DNA of 31,570 nt from Gonium pectorale. Taxonomy: Eukaryota > Chlorophyta > Chlorophyceae > Chlamydomonadales > Volvocaceae. Location of the stretch: the NCBI GenBank assembly GCA_001584585.1, contig LSYV01000004.1:1180332-1211901 (forward strand). Direction: 5' to 3'. Below, one piece after another: positions 10,138 through 21,073 of this stretch. Under the pieces are notes generated by a model. The model did no database searches, was not told the origin of the DNA, and worked only from the letters and a program-made list of their open reading frames with translations. The translations under genes and the position numbers were made by a program. The stretch's first letter is position 1; the number at the start of each line of letters is the position of its first letter.

Positions 10138-13100
10138 TCAGGCGTCTGCCTTTTCGGCCTTGTCTTGCTGGTGCTGCTGCTGCTGCTCTCCAATGAACTT
10201 TGCCCAGGAGGCCTTGACAGCCGTGGGGCGCAGGTTGCGGCCGATCAGCACGATCCGCGTGGTGCGCGCCTCGCCCGACTGCCACTCAGGCCCAGAGACG
10301 ACTTCGTACAGCTCGTACACAGCCTATCACGATGGGGGCGTGGGAATGGGAACAGACCAGGGCGTTTACAATACAAGCAGAGTGGGGCCCCAGTGCACTG
10401 GCACGCACGAACCCGTCACGCCCACCTGCAGCATGTGCTTCTTGTCGCTCCCCGCCACCGCCAGCAGCCCCTTCATGCGGTAGATCTCGTCCGGCCGCGT
10501 ATCGCGGTCCCACAGCAAGTGGTCCACCCACGACTTGAACCTGAGGAAGGAGAGAGCGGCGCCCCGGCACCGCGAGGGAGGCGGGGGCAGGTTGACGGAG
10601 ACAGATGGGCCATTGGGATGGACGGCATTCTCGCGAGGTAAGGTTGAGTGCATGCCAGACACTGAGGGGGGAAGGGGTACCGGCTACCGGGGTTGGCATG
10701 CGAGCCTTCCCCGGCAGCCAGATTAACGGCGAATACGGGACACGCTGCGGCTAAGGCGGGCACTGGCACGTGGCGGGGGAAAGACAGACCCACCTCTCCA
10801 GATCCACCGGCTGCTCGCATCTGAGGCTGACGGTTGAGACCTGGTTGTCGTGCACGTGGTCCGGGTCTGCCGCCCCCGCCGCCATCGCCGCTATCGGGGA
10901 TGAGTTTCCCATCGAGCCTACCGGCGACAACTCCCGCGACCCGTTGCTGGCAGCGGCTGACGCCGCCGCCGCTGCCGCACTGTTCACCGCCGCCACGGCG
11001 GCCGCAGCGGCAGCGGCGATGGCGCCGCCGCCTGACTTGCCATGGAAGGAGTGCGCGCGCGAGGAGCAGCAGGAGACGCCCGTTGAGCGGCGGCGGGCCG
11101 GCATTTCGCCGGCTGTGCTGGCGCGCTCGGGCGTGGCGCCGCCGTGTCCGCTGGCGTGGCGGTGGTGCGAGTCCGCCGCCTCCAGTTCATCGTCTGCCTC
11201 GATGATTGGCGGCAGGATGAGCTCACCCTTGTGGCTGCGGGTATACCGATGTGAGTGGGTCGTTAGTCCACCGCGCTGTCCCAATCTATTCAGTGCCCAG
11301 TGGGAACGGGTCGCGGGTGTAAAGGGAGCAGGGACGGCAGAGATGGCGCGGGTGACCGTGTAACGGAAGTGGCGCATGACCGCCCACTGCCTTTCCCTCA
11401 ACTCCCCCTGCAGAGCCCCTCCCTTGTACGGCGCGCACCTGTACCCGTTCCTGTTGAGTATGAGCCCCAGCTCCACTGTGCTGCGCTGCGTGCGCACGAT
11501 GCTGACGCCGCTGTTGATGGCGCGGATATCGGCCTCGGCGCGGATGAGCGCCTCCTCGTCCACCAGGTCCAGCTGCGGAAGGGTTGGGCCGGGGGCCAGA
11601 GATGGACATACTAGCAGGAGATCTGGGTGCCCGCCTTTGCATGAAGGCATCAGCTGGAAGCCGACGGCTTGCGAGGGAAACGATGATGATTGCCATAGGG
11701 TCCCTATGGCAAAGGGGACCCTATGGCAGAGAGCCAGAAGCGAAACACAGTGGCCTGCATGGCCGTGTCCCATCCTGTCCTGCGCGTGCATTGAGCTCCG
11801 GATATCAGCGGCGCGGGGTCACGGGTGCGCGACTGTCCGTACCCGCCTCACCACTGCCAGTGCTTGCCCGTAGCGGCCACATCGACGGCATCGAGTCGGC
11901 ATCGAAAGTGGCACATGCCGATCGCCCGCGCCCTCCCCCCCGCGGCCCCCACCTTGTTGAGCACCACGATGTCAGCATACGCCACCTGCAGCTGCGCCTC
12001 GTTGACCGCCCCGCGCGGCCGGGGCTCGTGCAGCTGCCGGTCAATGTTGACCGCATCCACCACCGTCACCTGCGGCCGGGAGCACGGTGGCGCAGTCGCA
12101 ACAGTGCTATCCCATCGGCGCAGTCCCATCAGGAGCGCTCACACCCGCGTGACAAGAAGCCGGATGCGAGCCAGGCCGCTGCGGCGAGGACGCACTGCGA
12201 GGCCCCACTGGGACCACCTCAATCCGTCCCACAATGAGTTCCGCGCATTTCGCAAGCGCTGCTTGCAGTGCCAAGTAAAGCCCCTTGCATCGCGACACCC
12301 TTTCCGGCCCCCCTTCTGATCTCGTTTCCGGCCACTCCGCGCTCACCACTCCGTCCAGATTCACCCGAGACTCCAGCTCCGAGTCGGTCCACAGCGCGGT
12401 GGCTATGGGGCCCGGGTTCGCCAGGCCACTGGTCTCAATGAGGATATAGTCGAACGCCCGGCCGCCGCTCGCCAGCCCGGGACGCTCCAAAAGGGACTCG
12501 AGCGCCTGCAGTGTAGGGTTGTGTTCTGTTGTTACATTGACCCAAAGCTGGATACAGCATTCCTTAAGTGGAGCCTCCCCCAGGCAGCCGACCTGCCAAT
12601 TCGATCTGCTTCCTGCCATCCCTGCTCGGACATAATCAAACTCCAGTGCCTCTTACAACGATTGAGGCTTGCACGTTTGACGGCGCGCTTAAGCACTAAG
12701 CGTCGCACGGGCCCTACCTGCAGGAAGTCCGACTTGACGGCGCAGCACATGCAGCCGTTTGTCAGCTCCACCCACTCACCGTCGGCACCCTGCAGTCCCT
12801 GCGCGCGTTGCCCGGTAGTGGTGGTGATGAAAAGGTGTTGTGAATGGAAGGGACGGGAAGAGATCGAGGTCCAGGAGACCAGAAGCTACTTCCTGTTATA
12901 TGCCCCACCCCATACTGGAGCTCACCTCTTGGGACTGCACGAAGCTGCTTTCAATGCCCACATCCTCACCGAACTCGTTAAGAATAACCGCGATGCGGTA
13001 GCCATGGTTGGCTGTCAGGATGTTGCGGACTAGCGTGGTCTTGCCAGCGCCCAGGAAACCTGTGTGACGGGGAAGGGGTCGCGGGGCGCTTGGCTAGCGG

Positions 13101-13717
13101 GGCGCTTGGCTAGCAATCAGGTATAAGAGGTAGTGCTGCGCGTTCAAGTGTAGATGGCATTGGCATGCCGCTGTCATCGGGATGGCGAACCCTTGCAAAG
13201 CCGAGCAGGGACTCATGCCGTGAAGGGCGTCCGGAAGCGCACGTGTATCCGAGGCCCGGACTCATGCCATGACATTCCTTCCATGGGGTAAGGCAGGCGG
13301 CGTACGAAGCGCTGCAGGCCTGTCCGAGGGCTCGCGGAAGCACACGACCCGACAAGGGCCTGGGTCCTTATCCCATATACCGACGGCTGCCACGGCCGCC
13401 CCGTGCGGCCAGAGCTCTCTACTCAAGAGCTTGCGGTCCCGTCGGACCAAGGGTGATTGTGCGCCCGCCCGAGTGCGCTGCTCCAGCTGGGTGAGGTGTT
13501 CGCAACCCACCTGTCACGATAGTGACAGGGACCGTAGTCCGCTCAGGCGCCTCGGCGTCGTCAGCTTGTGCAGGCACTGCAAGCCAGAAAGGTTTGTTTG
13601 TGCCGACGTTACGCGGTGACGTGGTCGGTGCGGCCCTCTCCTGCGAACGCTAGTGTCACCTGGCCTGCTGTTGAGCGGTATGGCCACCGGCACGGGTACG
13701 TCGTCATCATCGCTCAT
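10138..13717 (-). CDS. ZNG1: Zinc-regulated GTPase metalloprotein activator, CobW/COG0523 family, ten exons
   Basis: G3E GTPase metallochaperone of the CobW/CBWD/ZNG1 group; animal and yeast members deliver zinc to methionine aminopeptidase 1. Exons: 13717-13660, 13576-13511, 13059-12926, 12789-12718, 12505-12347, 12069-11953, 11572-about 11388, 11234-10794, 10540-10426, 10323-10138 (about 510 aa, phases consistent). Landmarks: acidic start [11 protein letters not shown] (animal ZNG1 binds METAP1 through an N-terminal CPELVPIP-like motif; only a VPVPVAIP stretch is seen here); Walker [10 protein letters not shown] (42-50); [14 protein letters not shown]; metal motif NGCMCC (97-102); [15 protein letters not shown] (201-204), split by an intron; C-terminal domain with [26 protein letters not shown] and RIVLIGRNL. 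Exon 8 carries a long Ala-rich and His-containing insert. The donor of exon 7 is uncertain (11388 or 11403, both phase 2). Confidence 0.94.
11691..11728. repeat. Palindrome with a third half-copy in a ZNG1 intron
   Basis: TGCCATAGGG-T-CCCTATGGCA (11691-11711) is a perfect 10-bp inverted repeat around one base. It is followed after 5 bp by another half-copy, GACCCTATGGCA (11717-11728). It lies in the intron at 11573-11952. Confidence 0.85.
13083..13114. repeat. Two exact tandem copies of a 16-bp unit
   Basis: GGGGCGCTTGGCTAGC is repeated head to tail at 13083-13098 and 13099-13114, inside the ZNG1 intron at 13060-13510. Confidence 0.85.
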
Positions 13718-14050
13718 TTCCTGCACTTTGTACACACGCTCTTTGGCCGTCACAGCAGGGGTGTTCCGTTCCGGACAGATGGGGTGGCAGGCTTTGAAAA
13801 TGTCTTTTCCTTGATAAAGATTATGCAAGGGGCCTGTGTGATTCAAGGGCCTGTGTGTTTCCAAATTTGGTTGCCGTATACCTTACGGAGCTGAGGGAAC
13901 TTTGCGCGCTACTACTGCCTGTGGGGCATATGAGTTGACATAGCGGTCGCGACCACCCTAGTATGTAATAGAGGAGTGGGAGAGCCCCGATCATTTTTTG
14001 GGTGGGGCGACAGGTAGTTTCGTGACCCCTCCTTCATTATCGGGGCGATC
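13718..14050. promoter_or_regulatory. Divergent promoter region between ZNG1 and the aspartic protease
   Basis: About 330 bp separate two divergent start codons. This stretch is noticeably more AT-rich than the rest of the window, with runs such as TTGATAAAGATTATG (13810-13824) and CATTTTTTGGG (13992-14002). A shared promoter is likely. I cannot assign a specific TATA box. Confidence 0.45.
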
Positions 14051-17000
14051 ATGCTAGGCCTAGGGATTGTGGTGCTACTCGCTGCTTGCCATGGAGCAGC
14101 AGCAGGGCGCTTGGCGGACAGCGGACCGTTGCGCCAAACTGGCGCCTTCATGGTTCAGCTTCAGCACCGCGCCAGCGAGCGGCCGTCCACGCGGAGACAT
14201 CTTCTGCGCAGCGGCGCGATGCCTGTAGAAGGAGCCGTGAGGGAGGTCGGGTGAGGTTGCTCCCCCGGCTCATTCCGCGATGGCCCTCGGGCGCTGACGG
14301 CTGCCGTTCCCCACGCAGCTACTTCTACACAACGCTTAAGCTCGGCACCCCAGCGCGCACGTTCATCGTGATTATTGACACGGGGAGCACGATCACCTAT
14401 GTCCCGTGCAAGGGGTGTGCGCACTGCGGCACGCATAAGGTCTGCGTTCAGCGGTTGAGGGCGGAGAGAATGGGTGCATGCCTTGTCGCTCCCGTTGATC
14501 GTGGACATCCAGCTGTGACACGCAACTCCTCCTCTGTCAGGGACCAACACAAGCAGCGTCCCTGATATGTGCGGGGCCCTTACGCAGAGCGCTGCGACCC
14601 GTATCTGGTTACTATGCCACATTTGTAGAGCCGCTTCAACTCCTTGCGTAGCCGCACCTCAGAGCGTACCGTCCGTACCGTCCCTCGCGCGCGATCGTTT
14701 TGCAGGATGAGGCGTTCGACCCTGCTGCTTCGTCCACCGTTAAGCTGCTGACGTGTGGGGAGCCGCTGTGCAACTGCGGCACCCCAGCCTGCAGCTGCAA
14801 GGACGGGCGGTGCTACTACCAGCGTAACTATGGTGGGTTAGCCGCGGTTGCCGGGTAGCCTACCGAGAGCCGGATTGCCCCGGCGTTTCTTGTATGGACC
14901 AGAGGATTCCCGCATGCGGGTTCATGCGGCCTTGCTACGACGCTGCACGGGCTTCACCTGCCTCGGGGCTCATATGCTGCATGGCGCTTTACTATGGATG
15001 TTTCGTCATGCTGTTCTCCGCCGCCCTGTGCCTTATGGCCGCAGCTGAGGGCAGCTCCAGCCAGGGCTGGCTGATTGAGGACGCATTTGGGTTCCCTGAT
15101 GACCAGCCGCCGGTGCGGTTCGTGTTCGGCTGCGAGAACGGCGAGACGGGCGAGATTTACAAGCAGATGGCCGACGGCATCATGGGCATGGGCAACAACC
15201 ACAACGCCTTCCATAGCCAGGTGGGTTGTAGGCGTTGCAGGCTCGTTCTGACATGTCATGAAAGGGCAGGGGCGAGTGTAGCGCCCACAAGTTCTAGATT
15301 TGGCGAAAAGGAAGAAGGCACGTCACCGTGGAATTTCAACAGCGCTGGTTGCCCCCTGCCTGCGCAGCCTAACCATGGTGGATTGTCCGTGCCCTCGAAT
15401 GATGTGGGCAACACTGCCATGAATTGGGTCGCGCGTACTATCACAGTACAGCAGTTCAAGTCAGGTTATTGCCATTGTTTTTTGTTTGAGGCTCTAGTTC
15501 AACCCTGGAACTGACATGAGCGTGCAACCCTGGCCCAATTTGCGTCCCGCCGCGCAGCTGGTGGAGCGGGGCGTTATCGAGGACGTGTTCTCGCTGTGCT
15601 TCGGCTACCCCAAGGATGGCATCTTGCTGCTCGGTACGATGGGGGAATCTGGGGAGCGATCCGTCACTTCGGTTACCTGAATCAGTATATCATGGTGGCT
15701 GGCGCGGATGACATCGTCTTACGTGCACCCATTCCTCCCGCACGTCGCGACTTCCTCCCGCAGGCGACGTGGCTATGCCTGAGGGGACCCAGACGCTGTA
15801 CACTCCGCTGGTCAGCAGCCTGCACATGCACTATTACAACGTCAAGATGGAGGGCATCACCGTGGACGGGCAGAAGCTGCCTCTTGACGCAGTGGGTGCG
15901 GTCGTTGCGCATGTTGTAGCTTGCAGGGTTCGGGCTCGGTTGTACAGAATCAAAACATGGTCAGGCAGGTTGTCTTAGTAGCCGGGTCTCATTAAGAGCT
16001 GTACTGCGAGGAGAGTTGGCAGCGTACGCCGGGGAACATACTGCCGTGAGGACCCATGGGTGAACGAGCGCGAAAAGGGTAACCTGATACGGCTGGTTGT
16101 AGCCCACCGCAAAACTCACAGCCTGTGCATCACCTCAGCCGCTCTTCACCTCCCTTCGCCCGACAACCCGTCACTCCGTCGGTTGACCCGCTTTCCATTG
16201 TTATGAGGTACTCGGCGTGCCTTGCTGGGTGATTGCCCTAACGTGTGTTGGGAGCTCGATTGACTTGTTCGTCGGCCCTGCGCCGTAGACCATGTTCGAC
16301 CGCGGTTACGGCGTGGTGCTGGACAGCGGCACCACCTTCACCTACCTGCCTACCTCCGCCTTCAAGGCCATGGCCAAGGCCATTGGGGACTATGCGGAGG
16401 CACGCGGCCTGCAGCGCACGCCAGGCGCTGACCCGCAGGTGGGTATTGAAAAGCAGGCTTGGTGCCCAAGGTTTCAGCAACCAAGGCGTCTTTGCGTACA
16501 GTTGACGTCCTTAATGTCCTATGCAGCACCCTTCGCTGTATACGCACACGCGCCGGGTATTTTCGTAGTATGCCATCCTGCTGTTGCGCTGTTATCTTTC
16601 AAGTACTGACGTACGCCCACGCGTGCATCATTGCAGTACAATGACATCTGCTGGAAGGGCGCCCAGGACGCGTTCCAGGGGCTGGAACAGTATTTCCCGA
16701 CGGCAGAGTTCGTGCTGGGGGGGGACATGCACCTCAACCTGCCACCTCTGCGCTACCTCTTCCTCTCCAAGCCGGCAGAGTATTGCCTGGGCTTTTTCGA
16801 CAACGGGATGTCGGGCACGCTCATCGGCGGCGTCAGCGTGCGCGATGTGGTGGTCACGGTGAGTATGGACAATGGGCGGTACCAGTATGGGGGTCAGTGC
16901 GGCTAACCTGCGCAGTTGCAGTTGAATATTGCTCTGTGTTACGGAAGCTGGGGCATTGCACCAAGGGCACGATTTATATTGCACCGGCGCTCACTTGACG

Positions 17001-17610
17001 GTGTCCTTCACCTGCGCTGCAGTACGACCGCCGGAACAAGCGTGTGGGCTTCACGGCCATGGCGTGCTCTGAGGTGTCGACGAAGCTTGCGGCGCGCGGC
17101 TCCGGGAGCGGCTCCGGTATCGGCTTCACAAACGCGACTGCCGTCCCCTCGCCATCGCCCTCCAGCGAAGCTCTGCCGTCACCAACGTCAGGGCCGGAGA
17201 TAAGCACTTTTTCGCCGTCGCCCTCGCCGACACCGACGCCGACGCCGGAACCGACGCCAACACCTTCGCCGTCGCCCTCGCCCTCGCCATCACCCTCGCA
17301 AGCCATTCCCAGCGGAGGGGTTAGCCCAGCCCCCGCTGATGCAACAGCGCAGGCGTCCAACGTAACGGAGGCAATCTACCGCGCCAAGATTATCAACAGC
17401 GTCAGCGGGAGTAACTTTGGTAGCACAATTGTGTTGGTGTGCGTGGTGCTTGCGGGCATCCTTTTGGTTGCGGAAATCTTTGTATTCAAGCGGTCAAAGC
17501 TTTCCGTGTGGATCCGGCAGCGGATGAGTGGCACTCAACAAGATGACACGGAGCTGGCGCCTTTAGCGGGCGGAACAAAGGATATCGAGCAGCGGCAGTC
17601 GAAGGCATGA
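14051..17610 (+). CDS. Membrane-anchored pepsin-like aspartic protease (A1 family), nine exons
   Basis: Secreted or endomembrane aspartyl endopeptidase. Exons: 14051-14250, 14319-14439, 14706-14832, 15045-15220, 15558-15633, 15764-15891, 16289-16438, 16637-16858, 17023-17610. All phases match, giving 595 aa. Residues 1-19 are a signal peptide (MLGLGIVVLLAACHGAAAG). The two catalytic motifs are present: IIDTGSTITYVPC (Asp87) and VVLDSGTTFTYLP (Asp288). Other family landmarks are KLGTPARTF, EGSSSQGWLIEDAF, FGCENGETGEIYKQMADGIM, LCFGYPKDGILLLG, YYNVKMEGI, and YCLGFFDNGMSGTLIGG. A Cys-rich insert (CGEPLCNCGTPACSCKDGRC) follows the first lobe motif. After the catalytic domain come a Gly/Ser hinge, a Ser-Pro/Thr-Pro repeat stalk (about 443-498), one membrane helix (about 533-555) and a basic cytosolic tail. 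This type I layout resembles plant GPI- or membrane-anchored A1 proteases; the SP stalk is probably O-glycosylated hydroxyproline. Confidence 0.94.
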
Positions 17611-18417
17611 AGAGCGAGTGCTGTGGTGAATGCACACGACCCTTGCGTGGGGAGAGATTGAACGATGGATGCGGGGACCGACGCGGCCAGCCTGTAGCAG
17701 TGCATGCATATGTGCATACAGGGATGCATATGCGTCGGTGCTGCTGGTGCGCGGAATCGTGCGTGGGGCTTGATTGCCCCAGTTAGTGTGGCGAGTGTTG
17801 AGTAGCATAACGGGTCGCGCGTATGAAGTACGTCATGCACACTGCAACGATGGGTGTTTCATTGGCGAAACTCAAGCAAGGCGCCAGTCGTCTACAGTCA
17901 GATGTGATGTTCTTTACTGTCGAGTTCTATCCGAGAAGCGCGAGCAGTGACGGGCGAGACCCTGACAACCATTCTGCCATGTGGAATCGAGCGTAACTTA
18001 CAACACCCATTCAGGCTTTGAATGCCCAGCACTAGCGCCGCGATACCCTCCCGTGTACATCTACACTTATGTCGTGGATGGCAGGATGTACATGCCGATA
18101 TTGCCATACCCAGGCAGATTAAGCCCAATACATGTCTGAATCTACAAAGTCACTATGGGAATCATTTGGTTAAGCCGCACCCTGATCCAATCCTCGCAAG
18201 GCGTCCCAGCTGCCATGTGACACGGGGCGTATGACGCGATCCTGTACACCGTGCACAGCCCAACCCACATCCGCCCGCTCAAAGCGACAGCCCGCCGTCA
18301 TTGAACATGACAGCTGGCTGCTGCACGATGCAAGCCATGTACGCCTCCCGCACATGAACCTGCTGCTGCTACGCATGCTCCAAGCAAGCGACGCTACTGC
18401 ACCCTTGTGTTGCCGCT
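17611..18417. other. Convergent 3' region between the protease and Rieske genes
   Basis: About 800 bp with no recognised gene. A TGTAA on the minus strand (18002-17998) probably ends the Rieske transcript. No clear TGTAA was seen for the protease. A GCATGCATATGTGCATACAGGGATGCATATGC segment with repeated NsiI/NdeI-like hexamers (around 17702-17732) is the only notable local repeat. Confidence 0.55.
17998..18002 (-). terminator. Putative poly(A) signal TGTAA for the Rieske gene
   Basis: TTACA on the plus strand reads TGTAA on the minus strand, about 415 nt after the Rieske stop codon at 18418. It is the first such pentamer I see downstream. Confidence 0.5.
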
Positions 18418-19759
18418 TTAGCCAATAACAATCTTCTTGTCCTCCACGAAGCGGTACTCCGGCACCTCCAGGTTGTAGGGCGCCGGCCCCTCCCTGATAC
18501 GGCCGGAGATGTCGTAGTGGCTGCCGTGGCAGGGGCAGAACCAGCCCTGGTAGTTGCCCGCGCCCGAGATGGGCACACAGCCCAAGTGGGTGCAGATGCC
18601 GACGACCACCAGATACTACAGTTGACAAGGCGTGACACGGAGGTCAAGGAGGGACAGGAGTCAGGAGCACATCCGGCGCCGGGCGAAACGTGCGTCACCG
18701 GCGGGAATGGGCGGGGCGAAGACTGCCGGCGCGCATTCGCGCCCAAACGGCACGTGAAGACAGGGCCGCAAATTGCAATGGGCGCCACGCGCCACAGCGG
18801 TTTTATTTGCGGATATGGATTCGGCAGGATCATGTTCAATGAGGCCGCATTACGACCGAGGGTGCAGGCCTCGGCAGTACGGTACGTTTGGGGAGGGTGC
18901 ACACACACCTTGGGGTTCAGCGCGCGCTCGGCGTCCGTCTGCTTGTCACGCAGCTCATCCAGAGCAACCTCCGCCGATTGCGCGACCTCCGCGTCCGTCC
19001 GGTGGCGGATGAACACGGGCTTGCCGCGCCACTTGACAGTCATAGTCTGGCCCTCGTCAATGGCCGACAGGTCGACCTCCAGCGAGCTGAGCGCCATCGT
19101 GTCAGCGGCAGCCTACACACACTCATGTCAGATCAATGCACGCGAGTGCAAGGAAGGGGAGGGGGGATGCGGGGGAGAAGCCCGATGCTCCAAACTCACC
19201 GACAGCGACAGCACAATCTTCAGCACCGCGAGGCGCGCCGCCGATGCGTACAGGAACCTCCCGCCCGTCAGAACGAAGTAGGCGAACGGACGGCCCTCCG
19301 TGCCGGGCTCAAAGCGCTTGTGGTGGTGCTCATCGTACCTGCGACGCGAAGCCGATGCATGATGGGCGCTGGCGAGGAGGCCAACAGAGCCAGAGAGCAC
19401 ACAGGGAATTGCAAGGCGAAAGAGATGCCAGAGCGCCTACTTGATGAGATGCGTGGGCGTCATCGAGAGCCGGTTTGTAGGGGAGAGCTTGGTCTCCTCC
19501 TTCACGGCCGCGACAGCATCCGCGGCGAATGCTGCATAGCACCGATATCATCAGCTGCAAGTCAGCCTACAGCTGCAGCTGCAGATGGCTCACATCGGAA
19601 CGAGACCCCCACGGGCTGCTGCGGGCGCTCCGCCAGGTCCAGAGGGCCAGTCAGAAAGTGCGAATAGCAGCTCGCTGCATGCTGAGCAACGGGGCCAAGC
19701 TCGGCTGCAGGCTGGGCTATCTTGGGAAGGAGCGAGGCCACTGCCCGCCGCAACGCCAT
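18418..19759 (-). CDS. RIP1: Mitochondrial Rieske iron-sulfur protein of complex III, five exons
   Basis: Ubiquinol-cytochrome c reductase Rieske subunit; it passes an electron from ubiquinol to cytochrome c1 through a 2Fe-2S cluster in the intermembrane space. Exons: 19759-19594, 19531-19441, 19338-19200, 19112-18909, 18615-18418. All phases match and give 265 aa. The N-terminus [20 protein letters not shown] is a presequence. [20 protein letters not shown] begins the single membrane helix. [12 protein letters not shown] precedes the head domain. The cluster motifs are CTHLGC (Cys208, His210, disulfide Cys213) and CPCHGSHYD (Cys227, Cys229, His230), followed by [12 protein letters not shown]. 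An ATG at 19759 is chosen because the reading frame upstream has only a TTG. An unidentified gene ends only tens of bases upstream, so promoter and 5' UTR must be very compact or overlap it. Confidence 0.97.
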
Positions 19760-19812
19760 TTTGGCCTTGTTCCTAGACAAGTGCTCGCAAAGCCGTGAGA
19801 GCTCAATTCTCG

Positions 19813-19817
19813 TTACA
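19813..19817 (-). terminator. Poly(A) signal TGTAA of the unidentified gene upstream of Rieske
   Basis: TTACA on the plus strand reads TGTAA on the minus strand, 66 nt after the stop codon at 19883. It lies only about 55 bp before the Rieske start codon at 19759. Its position supports the model for the upstream gene. Confidence 0.65.
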
Positions 19818-19882
19818 AAGTCGTGAGACTGCTAACCGGGTTGCCGTACGGCCGCGGGGTGCCCGTCTTCCCTCTTGCACTA

Positions 19883-21073
19883 TTAAAATGACACGCTCCA
19901 TTGCAGTGCCAGACCTTCCAGGGCCAACCCATGCAGCGTCAGGCGGACACCTGCGACCTCGTCCGTGTCCCAATCACGCAGCACGACTACTGGCAGCAAC
20001 GGCGAGTCCCGCCTGCCTATCGGGACGGAGCGCCTGAAACTGAACCTGACACGGTGTGGTGAACCAAGCGCGGGGGACGGACGCGTTGGGTAGGAAAGGC
20101 ACGAGGCACGAGCCATCAGGCGTGCACTGCTGTAACAGGTGCGGCCCAACTCTTTTACCAATATGAACAAACGCGGCCCGGCGCTTTCGGTCAACTTGCC
20201 CTTGCTGCACAGGAAACATGGGCCCGTGGTGCATCCCTAGGGCATGCAGGAAGGACAAGGACACTTGCGCGCAGATGACTCTAGGGCGCACTCCGCCCTT
20301 ATCTTTACCCCACTCACCTGATCCCAGCATCCACACTAATAGCGTCATGGCCTTCCTCGTGCGTCAAGGCAACATGGGGAGACACGAGCGGCCCGGCACC
20401 AATGAGCGCGTTAGCCTGCAGGCCACGAAGGGGCATGTCAGTAAGATCAGTGCCGATTAGTGTGTACGCCACTATCCGTACAAAAACTGCTTCTTGCTAT
20501 TGACAGTTTGCCATTTGATAGGCTTTGCAAGGGCGAGCGATTCCAAGTGCACTGAAATCACCTGCAGATGCAGCTGCTGACAGGCGGACTGGGACTGCAT
20601 GAACCTGCACAGATGAGAGGCGAGACATACAGTCAGGCGGCGGGGCATGGCTAATCAGTCAATCAATCAAGCATTCGGGCTGCGGTATGAACCCGTTTCA
20701 TTAGGTGTCTGGCAGGAACGCGTTCCCGGAAGGTACGGAGAGAATGGCTAGTGATGATCCCTAAGATAACGTAGATGTCGCCCATTCATACCTGGCTTGC
20801 AGCACCACACGTGGGCTTGCTTGCGTGTGCAGAGCGGCACCCCAGGGCACGGCGGAAGCGCCACTTGCCCGCGGCGACACGGCACCCATCATTCCAGACG
20901 CCCACAAGCCTGCGAGTAAGGGAAGTCCTAATGAAAAAGAGAAACCTGCACAGAAAGAGAAACTAATGAGAAACTAAGAGCTGCAAAGTAAGAGGGGGCC
21001 CACCTCCACGGGCATAGGCACCCGAACGCGTTACGTTGACAGCAGGGTGAGGCAATACGAGTTGGCACGCCAT
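19883..21073 (-). CDS. Unidentified protein of about 216 aa, five short exons
   Basis: Exons: 21073-21004, 20909-20792, 20604-20562, 20415-20318, 20204-19883. Every junction has a good GT donor and AG acceptor and the phases match throughout (1, 2, 0, 2). The start MACQLVLPHPAVNVTRSGAY follows an ACT|ATG|GCG context. Internal segments include TQASPRVVLQARFMQSQS, CQQLHLQANALIGAGPLVSP, HVALTHEEGHDAISVDAGIS and KGKLTESAGPRLFILVKELG. The C-terminal exon ends with VVVLRDWDTDEVAGVRLTLH and GLALEGLALQ. The last exon may hide a further intron of about 70 bp (roughly 20100-20036), since its middle is less protein-like. No family is recognised. The Ala/Ser/Arg-rich first 55 residues could be an organelle targeting peptide. 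A TGTAA follows the stop after 66 nt. Confidence 0.62.
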
